The notes under the pieces were generated by a model that made no database searches, was not told where the DNA came from, and saw only the letters and a list, made by a program, of their open reading frames with translations. This document shows positions 10,535 through 25,500 of a DNA stretch of 64,000 bases, in pieces. This DNA is from Amphiura filiformis (Eukaryota; Echinodermata; Ophiuroidea; Amphilepidida; Amphiuridae): NCBI RefSeq assembly GCF_039555335.1, contig NC_092628.1, positions 68,849,706 to 68,913,705 of the forward strand. The letters run 5' to 3'. Every line of letters starts with the position of its first letter. Positions within the stretch are counted from its first letter, which is position 1. A program made the position numbers and the translations under genes.

Positions 10535-13500
10535 GTAAGTTGTATTTATGTTTTTTGAATCGTTTTTGTGTATTGGTTTTGTTGTGAAAGCCCTTGATTT
10601 GCTGTGAACAGCGTTTGTAAATTGGGCAGTGTCGCGGCTTATCACGGACAGAGGGTCCGCAGTGGGCTACGGGCACACGTATTATTTTGTGGCAAAAATG
10701 CTTTATGATTGCGGCGCTCTTCTGTTTGCTGATATTGACCCCACCGATGAGCACTGAGTTTTAATTTGATTATCTCATAATTTCACACCTATTTCCCGTC
10801 ATGTTAATCGTATTTATTGTGTTGGTTTTGTTTACAAACATAGTCACTGAAGTTTCCCATGTGTGTAGTACTATTTAATGTTTATGAATGAGTATATCAC
10901 GTGAATGTATTGAGTTGTACAATATTCATGATTAGCATGTCCAGTGCATGAAATTTTGTGTGTGTATGGTGTGTAATTTGATATGCTGTGTGTACCTTTG
11001 TTCTGTGCCGCCATTGGCGTGGGGAGGTGGGTCAATGTCTGGAAGCTCACTAAACATGGCTGATGCCGTTTGGGTCCTCCGTGGCCTTCACGCATATAAA
11101 TATGGCAAATTATAATGGATGTGACCATACAAGTACCCAACTGTGCATGCATGGCGTAGTGTGAATTCAATGAGGCTAGATGTAGGGTCATAAAATACAG
11201 TGTTATTTATGTATCATTCAAAATAACATTTGTGTAATCTGAAATTGAAATGTGTGGGATTGGTAATGCCATTTATTTTTACCATTTAATTTTTAAATGA
11301 TATTTTTGTTAATTATATTTATGCTATAGTATAGTGTACATGTATGTTAACAAGTACATTTCCTATGCAATGATGTAAAGTTAGATATTGATGGACACAT
11401 ACCATCATACATGTCTTCAGGTGGACAATGCTGGGTTCCATTTGATTTATTGCCTTTCATGTAAATACATTTCCATATAAATTTTATGTGTCAACAGGCC
11501 TATTTATCACCGTATCTACAAGTGCTCTGTAATGTAAGACTGAATGGCAAATAAAATGCATGTTAACATAAAATGATGATGTTTACAATACAATGTAGGC
11601 CTATAAGGCCCTTCGCACTTAATTATTAGTTTCCTGTTTACCGCCCGCGTCCAAAATTGAAAATCTCAAAATAATTAATTATTTTATTTTTATTTCTAAT
11701 TTTCTCCTTTAAATAAAATAACTTTCAACTACTTCTTCTTGCCATTTTCTGACTTTAATAATATCAACAATAATGATGAATGAACAAAGAGTACAACACC
11801 ACCTTCACTTATTTCTAAAATCAAATATTGTTGTGAAATAATTAAATGCCCGCTCTTGTCAAAACGAGTCTATAGTTGCTTGTAATAGTTCAAACTAAAT
11901 AAAGAAAATAATAGATAATTAATAATTAATAACTAAAAGTCACCTCGTCCCTTTTTCAAAATCTTTAACAGGAAACTAATAATCAAGTGCGAAGGGCCTA
12001 ATAGCTATAGTCGCATTAAAATTATTTCTTAATGTTGTAATGAAACTTCATATTGTAAAATGTTAAAAAATCTGTTAATTTATTATTAATATTATGACCG
12101 TATTATTATTATTATAAATTTTTAATTCAATTTTGATTGCCATTTCCCATTTTTCCTATCAAAGGAAATATTTCACAGCCATAGTTAGTTGAATAAATTG
12201 CAAATTTTGAGTTGTTTTTCTTATTTACAAAATTATGGATTGATCAGATTGTATTTTAATTACTTATCTGCATAAGACAAAGAGGGTCTACAGGTGCTAT
12301 TTGTAGGATTTGTGTTTTTTTCTTTAATTTTCCTATATTAAAAAAAAATTCTATTGCATTGGCCTAGCCCTCGACCCTTGTGTGTACTTTATGCCAGGCA
12401 CGGATTGGGGGCCCAGCATGCCCACCCCTTCACCCCCCAAAAAAAAAAAAGAGGAAAGGAGAGAAGAGAAAAGAAATGGGGAAAAAAGGAGAAAAAGAGA
12501 ATGGAAAAAAGGAGAGAAACAGGAGAAAAGTTAAATTGCACATAATTGAGTAGGCCATGCCTAAAAACACCGCACAGTCAGATCAATCCTAATGAGACTA
12601 ATAAGTAATATTAGTCTCAGGCCCTATAATATATAGGCCTGTGATTATTTTAGGCATTGCTTGAAGGTGGATCCTCAGCACAAAAGTATGTGAAACTTAC
12701 CGTCCTGTCACTCCTGTGGGCCCGCCAATATACTGGGCCCTTGGCATTTTGTCACCAGAGTCGCAGTATTAAGACGGACTCCATGCTTACTTCAACATCG
12801 ATCTGTGCATGCTTTTAATTGCGAGTCTCATGTCTTATGCAGGCTTTGCCGTTTGAAATTTGCAGGGGAGTTTTTAATCGCTCTCCTTGAGTGCTACAGG
12901 AGAGCACTAGGAGAGCAGTTTTACTGTACTGTATGTGGTTATTATTGTTACACCAAAAGTAGGGGAGCAATTATAAAAAGCTCTCCTCAGCTTTATTTGA
13001 GGGCCCGAGTGATGGGGAGCAATCGCTCTAGCTCTCCTCAAACAGCAAAGCCTGCGAATATGTACAGTGTCAGTGGACCTGTGTAACATTTTGCAAATTG
13101 AGTTTGGGCCCTTTTTTTATTGTTATAATACTTAATAGCAATGATATAAATAGTGTAAAAATGATGCACCAAATGGCTTCAATATGCAGATTTAGGGTTT
13201 CTCTACTGGAAGTCAATTTGTGCCTAAATTCCTTCCCACAATGCAATATATGCGTATTGCATATTTATTATTATTAGACAGCATTTATGAAGCGCCTTAT
13301 CAAAGAGATCAAGGCGCTGTACAAAGTGACTTTAAAAATTACATCTTAAATTAAAACTTACATTAGGCCTACACATAATAAAAACAGTGCATATAAAAGC
13401 TACAAATTAAATATACACATGCTAAAAACACATAACAAAGGATATTGATTACCCTCCGAACTGTATCTATTGTTATGCAAAACGCTTATTGCATTGTGGG

Positions 13501-16500
13501 AAGGAATTTCGGCAAAAATTGACTTCTGGTAGAGAAACCCTAAATCCGCGTATTGGACCTTCATTTTGCAAAATTTCCAAACTTCTGAGTGGGGAACATC
13601 TGCGTATAGGTAAATAACTGCCCGTTTTTTGCTTTTGTATTGGACAGTGGACACCCGGCACTTTATGTTTATTTCGGCTTTTTCACAATAATATTGTCAA
13701 AATGGACCACCAAATGGCTTTAAATAGGTTCAAATTTTGCAAAGGTTTCTCACTTCTAAGAGGCCACATCCCCCCTCAGACACCCCAAATTGCCCCCCCC
13801 CCCCCTCGAATGCTCTAGATCTGCCACTGCAAAGTTTATGCCACAGAAAAATATTTGTGTGGGGGGGGGGGAATATTTTGTGATTTTTTTTTCTTGGCCT
13901 TCATCTAGCGCACGGTGCACACCATATTCCTTAAGGTGGGTCGGAAGGGATCATTCAATGAACTACATTGTGTAACAGTGTTTGACCTCATGTACATGTA
14001 TATTAGCTTTGGTATAAGAACAGAGTGAGTAAAACACTAGTGCTGTGAAAAATTATGTCAAAAAAATCCTATATTAGGCCGTGTAAAATTAATATTTTGG
14101 TTCTCGCCCCTCCCTCCTCAATTTCTGGGATTTGTCAGATTTTTTTTTTTTTTTTTCGATTTTTCGATTTTTTTAGACTTTGGAATGATTTATGAAATCT
14201 TCATACATATAATTAAGTTTATTAGAGAACAAGCATCACTTCCAAGTCTTTTTGTGGTACTCTAGGGGTTTATCCTCAGAATCTCACATTTGAAAAAAAA
14301 AAAAAAAAAAAGGGCCTCATCGCTTTCTCGAGCACTGTTGGAGAAGACCGAAAACTACTGACAATGCTAATTTTACATTGAAAAAAAAAAAAAAAAACAC
14401 CTCCCTCCCTCATCAATTCATGAAAATCCTCTGGACGAGAACCAAAACATTAATTTTATAATGGCCTTATATTGAAATTCAGCATCTAATCCCAGAATAT
14501 GTTGCAACCTCAATCACCCGACATCCTTGCATTTCTAGCCTTAATGCCACTATGCCAATAACCACTATTCCTCAAGGCGGGTCAGAAGGGAGCATGAACG
14601 AGTGGAGTTTGCACTCAAATATTGAGTCAAATAAAGCTGAAACACAGAAGAAGAATGGTAGCTTATATTTGAAGAGATCAGCCCTCGAATTAACCCACGG
14701 CACCCATGGCATTTTGCCGTGGGTGCCCAACCCCACTGCCGTAATGCCCTCAAAATTTGTCCTTTACCCAAGGCAGTCACTTGCCGTGCCCTCTAATGAA
14801 GTTGCTGTCGGTGCCCCAGCCCTGCCCATATAAATATCTATCTATGTTTGTGTGTGTTTTCTTCACTTTTGAGAAATTGCCTTGGTGCCCTTCTCAAATT
14901 TTCAACAGTTGCCATGATGCCCTCTTGAAATATTACAAACTGCTGTGCTGCCTTGCCTTTTCAGTGAAAATCCAAGGCAATTTGGCCTAAAAAGTTGCTG
15001 TGCCCCTTGAGATCCTTAATTTGAGGGCTGGAAGAGATCCCAAAACTTGGTAGGGGTGGCATTTCCGCCCTTGTGCATGATTTTTCTCGGTGGGGGAAAT
15101 GCCCAAATCTTTTATTTTGATTCATTACTGGCCTTAACTCCAGAACTGCAATGTAATTATTGGCTTCTAATTAAGTACACTGCAGTTATTTTAAAAATGG
15201 CTAAAACTGGACAATGGAACTGCTGCCATCCTACTTCCCTTAATAGAGGTTAAATGGTTGAATAAAATTTTATTGTAATGCAAATTACAAAAATCAATGC
15301 ATGCACCCTTTAATATTTTCACCAGATCATTTGGGGTCGGGCATTGTGATGGCAAAAAAATAAAGGGGCAAGTTATTGATTTTTGTCATTTGCATGGCAA
15401 CAAAATAAATCATAATCATAAACTCTCATTCATAAACATCATAAAATCATTGTTATTTTATTTATAAGGTATTTTTGTTGTTATTATGTACTCAAAAATT
15501 CCAAAAATTTAAAGTAAAACAAAAATCGATCATTCGGGGCCCAGAATTGCTCACCCATAATTAACTTGACCAAGCCAGAGCTTCGTACCCATGCACCACG
15601 CAGTAATACACAACCATGAATGAAACATAGATATCAAAGATCCACTGCCATTGGTTCATTGCCACATAGCCTCCACATGAATTATTGCCAAATCAAATCA
15701 TAAAACACAAATCAGGGCATTAGGCATTCTAATATTTCCATAATTCCCTTAAGTCAAAATAGCCTTTCTTGTATACAGTTGTGCAGTCAGTCTGTACTCA
15801 AGTTTTGTGCAATTCAATAATGTGTCCAAGGCAAGTAAAAACATGAATGTTTGTTGAGGTGGGTGTTGTTGCTACTGTCAAGGACACACTTTCAGGGATC
15901 ATAGACTCGGTAACAATGATGCGCATTTTGCAATCAGATTTTAATTAAAGTGGTTGGAAACGTGTATTTATTTCTGAATTCCAAGTACATTTACTTTTGG
16001 TGTTATAGTATGTTCTGGCTCTAAACATTCCAAGCCAAGTTTTGTTTGAAGCACTTTATTTTGTAGTTTTGTACTGCAATAATCTGGCTTCATCATGAGG
16101 TACCATTTATAAGCAATGCATACATGCACAATGGGTAATAATTATGGGTAATAATTATGGGTACATGCACATGATTGTTTTCCCCCATAATTATTACCCA
16201 TACAATAAATGTACATCAAAATGCACTGGTGATGACTGGTGTCCAAAACTAACATCAAATTTCAGGTTGCAAGGATGCATTGGATCTCTGGATCAGGCTT
16301 TGCCAGTAGGCTAGAATGTGAAAGATCTGCACATTTTCAATCTTCTATTCTATAAATTTAACTTTTGAATGTAAATTAAGTATGACTAAGAAATTGAACT
16401 TCACTGAAATCCACATTGCTTCTTTGATCCATCTGGTTTGCTTGCAAGAGTATTTGTCGATTACTTAATCTCCTCCCAATCAATAACATGATTTTGCTGT

Positions 16501-19500
16501 GATACATGGTCTGTGATGGCAGACTTGTTTTTTTCTTCGACTGACTCCTTTCGTACAGCGCGAGTGAAACTTGTGATTGTGTGTGTGTACATATGAAATA
16601 CCATGCAAAAATAGAACTAGCCCTATTCACGAACTGCGACGCCTCTCGAACAGCGAGTGGAGCCCCGTTCACGAACCACGATGCCTCTCGAACTGTGAGC
16701 ACAGCGAGCGAGTTGGAAAATCTTTAAATCATCATACACAATGATACAGGTATCAGAGTACTGCAAAAACTGCAAGTCGTACATTGGGGAAACCGGCAGA
16801 CCCTTTGGGGTAAGATTGAAAGAACACTTTAAAGAATCTGAAAAGTTAATAGGGAGGACATTCACTTGCGCTGTATGAAAGGAGTCATTCAACAAAATAA
16901 ACAAGTCCGTTATCACAGACCATGTGTCACAGCAAAATCATGCAATTGGGAAGAGATAAAGTAATCGACAAAGACTTGCAATCAAACCAGATGGATATCA
17001 GAGAAGCAATGTGGATCAGAAAACTGGGGGACTTTTTATCAACCGCGATGAAGGGACATACTCTCAAAATCATGTATACGACCAGCAACTGCAAAGAAAT
17101 GAACAGGAGAGTAGGATAAGAGCCCGGGGATAAGAGCCCGGGGATAAGAGTATGAGTGTTGCTGGTTCATCGCATTACTGATGAAGTATTCCGATCGGAA
17201 GATGAACCGTCTAAAACTTGAGTAAATTATTGGACTTGTAAAACATAATTTACCAAGTTTATGATATCTAACAGTCCTGATGAACTTATTCAAGGAGATG
17301 CTCTGTTATTTCATTCTCTCGGTTGGGGTTGTTCCATCCAGTGCACCTACCCATTTCTCACGTCTGTCAAAGGGGACACCTCGCGAAATCCCTATTGGTT
17401 TGTACAGGGCTTTCAGCTCCAGCCAATTTTCTCCATATCATGTAGAAAATACCAATTTACTTTTCCTTTGTAATTATAATAGAAAAATTATTTAATTCAT
17501 GTACATCGTGGCACATTCAACTACGCTTGTTAATGCGCGACTAATCATGCTAATACACGAGCGTACAACGCTACTCTACACGTCCATATATGCGAGGTTA
17601 TCTGCGTACAACAGCTTACTACGCACAGCCACGCAAAGAGTATGTTCCACGATGTACACAAATTTTTTGAATTTTTGAACTTTTTGAATTGTTTCACCAA
17701 GAGTTATTTATTTTATGACATATTTTGTGATTTCCCCCATTGAGTATAACGGTAAGTGCCCCCTTTGTGTCTGAGAGCGCAAGATGGGACAGCCAAATCT
17801 CGGCAGAAATAACCAATGGGATGAAAGGATCTAATCGTGAGTGACATCATGCCGACTGACAGAATAGCTTGTTTGATATTAAAAGTAGCCCCTGCCAACA
17901 ACCAAAATAGCGCACGTAAATCAAATCCAAGGGCCATTCTTTTTTTAAATAACCCTTGTGAGAAAAAAAAGTATTTTGAGGCCTGCTAACCATGCTTATG
18001 ATAGGACCCAAAACATGTGTCACATGAAAATGAATCAGAATGCCGAAGTTTGAACAAGGTTGTAAAACTTGTGTTAAGTTGAATAAGATGATCATATTAA
18101 AAGTTGAACCATTTACATAACATATCTGAGTCAGTTTAAAGTGGTTATTCTATACCTGTAGTTTACTTCTCAATGGCTATAACTTTTGTTTTGCATAAAT
18201 CCAAAGTCAGATAAGGATGTGTTCCCATCAATAAATTTGCTAAACTCAAAGTCTGCATTTTACCAAGTTTAAAATTTTTCTCTGAAAGTAAGATTTTGTC
18301 CTCTTCATTATCATTACCAACATCTATTGCACACTTATATAAAAAAGCAAAAGATGATATATTGTATAAGAAATGCAATACTGCTACAGTACTTGTCTCT
18401 TTTACAATGGTGTGAAATTGCCCATTGTTAATGTGTGGAGAAGTCAATAGACTTCTCAGTCAAATGTGTGTATCCAAATCCCTGAATCTAACGATAGAAA
18501 GGTCATTCTATAGCATAAGAGGAAAACGAAAATAAATTTATTTCATGTCCAGACATGGAGTCAAAAGAGCCCATGTAGCCAATAGGCATATTTTCCCCTT
18601 GCATTATTTGTCAGTAGTGTTAATCGTCCAAGCAGGCCTGAATGCTCGTGAGTGAGAACTAAAACCTCAACTTGCCTCACTATTTAGCCACAGAATTGTG
18701 TGCGTGGTGGGCCTCCGATGATGAATGCGGTCCCCTAAGCATGCCCAAACCCTGCTAAGCAGCTGTATGTGTTGGAGCATGGGACAGCAGACATGACCTT
18801 GGAGACCTTGCATCACAAGCTAGCAAAGATGCTAGGTCAAGCATAAAGATGATCAAAGATGCGGTGGCCAGCTAGGCCATAGGAGGGAGCGTGTAGTTTA
18901 GTCACCATATTAAAGATTCATGATGATGAGACTGGCATTTGTGGTGCAATTATTTTGGGGCATTTCATCATGTTTGTTTTGCTACTGTGTCTACAGTAGC
19001 TATAGCTGACTTGATGTAAACTTCAAATAGATATAAAAAGGGGAGTTCCTGTCATACATCATTTATTGGTTGTAATATTATTGCAGACTGCATCCTAATC
19101 TATATAAAAAACTTTATGTGTGAACTGGTGGAGTCTCTTTGAACTACATTCATGGATCTGTCAAGAGTTGGGCAAGATTAGCACAAGTTTGTTCAGTACG
19201 TAGGGACCGTGACATAACAAATCCGCTGAAAGGCCGCTTCGCGGTCGTGTGCTCACCCCCTCCTGGGCCCGAGGAACTGGAACCAGTTCTAGGCAAGACT
19301 GTCAAGAATAACTTCCCCCACTTCAAGAGATATGACTCGGATTAGCATTAGGATCAGATTTTAAGGTTAGATTTAGGGCAAGTGTTGGGTTTAGGATTAG
19401 GGTTATGAGTATGGCAGAGAGAGGTGTGATGACATTCCTTATTTCTTCAACAACAACTGCATTTGTTCATATTTTGGTTAATACCATGCTTACTGTCATA

Positions 19501-22500
19501 AATATATCACTAAACTTGAGCCATTCCAGCATTACAAAGCAAAACACAGGTGATGATACATTCTTCCCAGGGCTTCAAATTCTTTCTACTAGTAAAACAC
19601 ACCTTATGTTTTGTTGAGAACTTGCACAAATGAGTTATTTAAATTGTGGCATTCATATCTGAGGTGAATGAATGTTTGATTGATGAAGCCCTTTGTAACA
19701 AAGCTAACCCACTCCCTCCCTCTGTCTGTAATGATATCAAATTGTTCATAGGGCTTTATTGATCTTTGCTTTGTTCCCTTAGTTCATTATGTTCATTGGT
19801 CTAATAAGTAATAAAGATCAGTGGATTATTTAAGCCAGAGTTCAAACTTGGATAAATTGATTTTCTACACTCTAAGAATAGTAACTAACTGTCTATTGTC
19901 TAAACTCATTTTAAAGAACAATCGGATCAAAACTAGCCGTGAAATTTGGATGCCTACTTGGAAAAATGAAATCCTCTAATATTTATACCGGGAAAAACGC
20001 CAATTAATATGAAAGTAAATTAATTGTGTAAAGGATGTACCCATCAATTTATATTCTCAATAAATACTTCATTCTTTTCACTTTTTTATCAACAAAGATA
20101 TATATTTCCTTTTAAAAATAATGTGTGAACAGGATGCAAGAGTCTTTCAGTTCACATATAATTTAAAAGAAGCCTTCCCAGCCCCCACAGTTTGTATTGT
20201 CTGTGTTTCTATAGGTTGGCTTTCATTTCCTTGACGATTCCGAAAGATGAAGAGGTCAAAAGACAAAGTAATTCTAAAATTAGCTGGCTGGACAAACAAG
20301 TCCAAATTTTGTAACATGTCTGTGACTGACAATCCATGGGCCTCAATTAAAACACTTTTTAGTGGCAGTCATATATTCATCCAGGGGCCTGTTTGTTGTA
20401 GTGTTTATCTAATTTTTTTCTTCTTCCTTTTTTTTTTAGCTTTGTATAATTATTCATGAAGGTCATGGGAAGTTGCTGTAGATTTAATTTGGAAATATTG
20501 TAGTCATTTGGAAATTAATGTGATTATTTTGGCCATGTTTATTAAAACAAGAGGCTTTGATGGTGATGTCAATCCCTGGGATTACAAAAGTGCCAGCAAT
20601 TCATAATTTATGGAAAGTGAATATTTTGATGAAAACAGTTTGATTGTGTTTTCCTTAAATTTTGTTGATGGATAATCAAATAACAGGTTTTTTTAATGTA
20701 TATTCATATTTCATATTCATATTTCACCTAATGAAATAGTCTTTCCATTGTATGAATAAAACATTCAAAATTTGTGTCATATAATTCATTGCAAGTAAAT
20801 TATTTTTCTTGAATCTAGTATCATAATTCACCAGGACAGCAAAATATATTGAAAATATCTGTTTCAGCCAATGGATTCTGGATTTGCCACATTGAAAAGG
20901 GATTCTGTTTCTAAAGTTACAGCACCATTTAGTGGCACTATGTATTTGTAACTGGCCCTGGAACAAATTATTTTGTGGACTTTTGTGGATGCATGCAATA
21001 TACTATAAAAGTGAAAGTTGTCCAAATATTGTATCAGGGTCAGTGTTTAACATTTATCTGTTACTTTTATAACTATTTTTTTTCATTGATGTATTTGTTT
21101 CAGGTTTGGAATGCATAACCGAAAGTCTATTTGGGTCAGAATTTTTCCAGAAGATCTCCCCATTCAAAGGTATGTTTTACTCTTTTATCATGAACTACGT
21201 AATATAGCCACTTCATGTACGCACAATTCAATTTACTTTCTGAATTGAAACAAAATGTTGTTCAGCTCAAATCCAAGCTGTAGGCAAGTTATAAGCCAAG
21301 ATTGTGAGACAATATTTGTATTGGATGACGGTCAGGAATTGAAGTTGTTCTTGGGTCAGTCTGTAAACCCATGAAATAATATATTCTCTGTAATCAAAAT
21401 ATTTGCAAGAATAAATTGCATTTGTGACTGGATTTGTACAAGTCTGCATCTTGTCTCCATGACTTAATGCTATTCTACTACTCATGAGTTTCCTTTACAA
21501 AGAATGTGTAAATCTGAATTGGCAATTTACTGATTTGTTGATACGAATGCCCGGGACATATCTGTGATGCTTTAATAAGCATCACCATAGGTTATATCTG
21601 AGGCCATAGTCATTTATCAAGACAAAATATCTGACCCTTTTCAGGGAGCCTGCCAGCCCATTTGTACATGGGACTATATCACTAATTGAGATGTTTCAAA
21701 TACCAAGCAGTGCCGGCCACACCTGTGCTATTTGATTTAAGTGTGAATAGATGACAGTCAAGTCATTTCTGAATTGAAAGCAAAACATCCATGCTGTATG
21801 CTTTGTATTATTAATGTGCATGTTAGATTTTATGTCATCTTTATCAAAATGTTTTCTCTCCATTACAGATGAAGAACGTAAAACAACAGGAGACTGGGAC
21901 AGCCAACAAGAAAACTGTGTACTATGTGCTGTTAGGCAAGAAGCAGTGGCAGTAAGTTATTCAAACAAAACACAAACAAAAGAATTGTTAATGCGTATTA
22001 TTATCATTTTAGTATGGTTAGAAATTGTAAACATAATTGCTGTGAGATAAAATATGGATGAGAATCAAAGCAATAAGACATCAAATTTGATGTCACCCTA
22101 TGATTAAAGAGTGAACATATTTATGTAAATAAAGTGTTCTGTATGCTGTTGTTGTCTCTGTCAAGCAAGAGGTGCATCCATAATCAGCCTCTTCTGACTT
22201 GTTAACAGTGTAAAATAAAATGCATGTATTTCACCAATTGAAGGTGGTGCTACACCCCTTGATAAATGTGTGACTATTTTTTGCATTTTTCTCAAAAAAT
22301 AATTAACACACTGGTAACAAAAGTTATGTATATTATAGGGAAAGGAATCCAATTACTACACTGCTAGAATGTACCTCATTTCTTTTACATATATATATAA
22401 TGAACCACTTGTCTTGAATCACTGAAGTAATTGGATTCCTTGCCCCTATATTAGTATACATAACTTTTGTTACCAGTGTTAAGTTATTTTTTGAGAAAAA

Positions 22501-25500
22501 TGCAAAACTAGTCACAAAATTTATCAGAAGGTGTAGTACCACCTTAATCCTTTATAAATCAGTTATTAACGGTCTTAGACATTAACAAAAAGTATGAGAC
22601 CAGGTTGGCATTTGATTAGTATTGAAACAAATGAAGACATAAAAATGAAGTGTTTCCCATAGAGAATATGGTAACAATGACTATGTGAAATTAATGACGA
22701 CAATTGCTTTATAGAAGAGTGGGGAAAACTTATATAAAATATTTGGTTTCAAAATGACGTTTTTGTTCACCTTGTGTCTTAAAAATAGCAGTTCATGAGT
22801 TGCACACCCTACTTTTGAAGTATAGAAGCGTTGCCAGGGAGTGGTTTAATTAATTGGGTTTTTAATTACATTAATTTAATTTGTAGCAAATCTGTGATCT
22901 AGCTATGACAGTTCAGGAGTGTCATGTAAGCAATGACATTAAAACTCAAGTCTGCTCCTTTAATTATGTTTAATTAAAACTTGTGTACATCTCATTTCTC
23001 TGAAGCCTGACATTGTTATTACACACACCTGCATCAACAGTTAACATAAGTACCTCTGCTTTAAAACAAACAAACAAAAAACATTTGTCAAAATGTTGAA
23101 CAGACTTCTTCAAATCATAAAGCATTTTAATTTTAATAATGTTGCCATTGCTGACTAACTTATGGTTTTTAAGGCTCAAATCAATTTTAAACCTTAACTT
23201 TGTTGGTGTTTTTTGTCATTTTTGAAATGAGAAAGTTCACATGGGTAAAGCTCAATATAAAATTGGCATGGAACTGCCAGTGGCAATTTCCAGTTATACA
23301 GTGAAGCAAATCATAGTGAGCAAATATAGAGAGGGTGTTTGATTAGCACAATTTTGCTTGAAAAGGAGTTTGAACAGTAAAGGAAACAGTTCTGAGAAAA
23401 CAATGGTTTTCCATGTTGTCACATCACCAGGATTGCATATTGCTTGCATGTATGAGCCCCTTGTGCCCCGGTCTTGTGCATAGAATAGTGATGAGGATGA
23501 GATTGCTGGTAGTGCCTATTGAGACTGGATTGTTACTCTAAGGATATCCCTTTACTTAAATCAGTCTTGCAGATGCTACATGTTGATCTTAATTTGCAGC
23601 TAATGAGTGCTACAATTTAAAGTAAAAATGTTGAACCGGTAAATATTTTTGGTATAACTTTGCAAACAGATCCGGGAATCCGGGTGCAGTATCTTAGACC
23701 AAATACCTTACTCAGGATATTGAAGGTAACAAAGTATTTCATAAATGATCAGTATTTTGGGTCATACATTTGGTGGTAGAGTAGGCAATCAGAAGTACAT
23801 GTATATCTGTATCTCCATACACTACAATTTATGGTCATGGACTCATGTTGGAACGCATCAGAGTTCCCCATCAGCCTCGATATAAAATAAGTACCGTGTC
23901 ACTCCTTGGCATGTGATGCGCTTCAGAGGACATATTTTGTTCTGAGTTTGCCCTTTGGCCTCTTATGAATATGTCCCAGGAATTGTAATTACTACCTAAT
24001 ATGCATCATCAGAGACTCTTGTCTTAATTGGGTACTTCATTTGTAGGTCATCATTGATTACAAGTGAGTTGTTAGGTACCAGTATTTCTCTTTGATGCCC
24101 ACAAAATTACAGTAATCTATGCCTGTAATCAGAAAATATGCAAATATAAAATATGTTGTTTGGAGAATATCACATACACGAGTGGTTTTCAAACATGACA
24201 ATCTCTCAGTTCAGTTTAATTTTCACTGTAAAAGTGTTATTTTTTGCTCCAAAATTCATGAAGGAATTGATTGCACCCTTGGGAATGCACAGCTTTAACC
24301 TTCGGGAAATGACTGGGGTGAGCAAGTATGAGTTTGTGCCCCGACGAAAATGGGAAAGGGATGCGTGTAAAATTGGCAACCAAGGCTGGAATGCAGCTGG
24401 CGCATTAGGAATAAAAGGGGTTTACACTGGCTATACAGGAAATCAAACACAGACAAGATATTTATTGCCAGTTTCCTGAAAATCTGTGAAAAATTATAAT
24501 TTGCAATCGGATCCCTTGCATTGCATTTATCACATTAATATCGTTTTGCTGCATATTTTGTTTTTGACGTGGTGGATGTGACACATGATGATAGCCATTG
24601 TTTTCCCCCATTTTGAAACCAACATGAGAGATAGCTTTAAGCTTAATGACTCGAGAAGTGTAAAAATACATGTTGTGCACAGTGGATCAGGAAATAGATT
24701 ATAGCTAAAGGAGCAAAATGTGATAGTGTTTGTGTCTAATGCAATTACTAGGGATTATTTTGAGTTGGTTTAACATCTTGAAAACAAATTTTTTTTGCCA
24801 TGATTATGTTGATGATGTACAAAATGCTGACTTTCAGGGAATTGTTTAAGCCGAGTTGTATATTAAAAATAAATTTACATCTATTTTTATTAGTAAATTT
24901 GCATAATATAGAGTTCAATTTGACCCAAGGTTTGGCCATAAGCACTTAAAGTTAACAAAGCATTGCACATTTCAAACACTATTTTTATATCAGATTGTAA
25001 AACATCAGGCTGTAGAAGTTTTTTCAGGTAACAATAACCAATCATCTTGGTATGGGGTTAGTTAACGAGGACTAAAACATGCACTTACATTAGCTCTCAT
25101 ATTGATCAGATATGTTTGTCTGTCTCAATATAATCACCAATCCTTTCTTTAGTGTATGTAATATAATTGCCTTTCGTCAGGAGGCAGGTGTTAATTTGGT
25201 ACCATTTAATTTATCTCATATGCAAGCCCAGTGGCTACTATCAGGCGAGTGAGTGTGTTATATCTGGATGCAAATTTTCAAATAAATGGTGATGGTTGTA
25301 GGTCTACCCTAAGTAATGTTCTTTCATTTGATTGTGTTTAAATGGTTGTAATGGTTCCCGATGCCTGGGATGTGTCAGTACCAATAGGTATCAATTTACA
25401 GGGGCAAAATACAATTACCAACAAATTTGCATTACAGAGAGCCAACAGATTTTTCCTTCTTAGTTATGAGATTATTTGTAACATATTATCATGTAAAACT

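Larger units (their letters stand above)
10535..21103 (+). other. LCOR-like intron 1
   Basis: A 10.6-kb AT-rich intron. It holds TIR elements (11606-11999, 12839-13055, 13189-13546, 14077-14468, 14679-15030), an older repeat interrupted by one of them, a polypurine tract, C and G homopolymer runs (about 13793-13805 and 13861-13870), and the Penelope-like fragments at 16376-17110. I see nothing convincing between about 17.3 and 21.1 kb. Confidence 0.75.

Noticed and set aside
17164..17208. Hammerhead-ribozyme-like core (CTGATGA ... GAAC) behind the Penelope-like fragment
   Set aside because: Penelope-like elements can carry hammerheads, but GAAA is replaced by GAAC and the visible pairing (GGTTCATC with GATGAACC) encloses the core in a way that does not give the three-stem hammerhead.
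24153..24479. 108-codon open frame in LCOR-like intron 3
   Set aside because: No recognisable family, and it would need its own promoter inside the intron. Chance is more likely.
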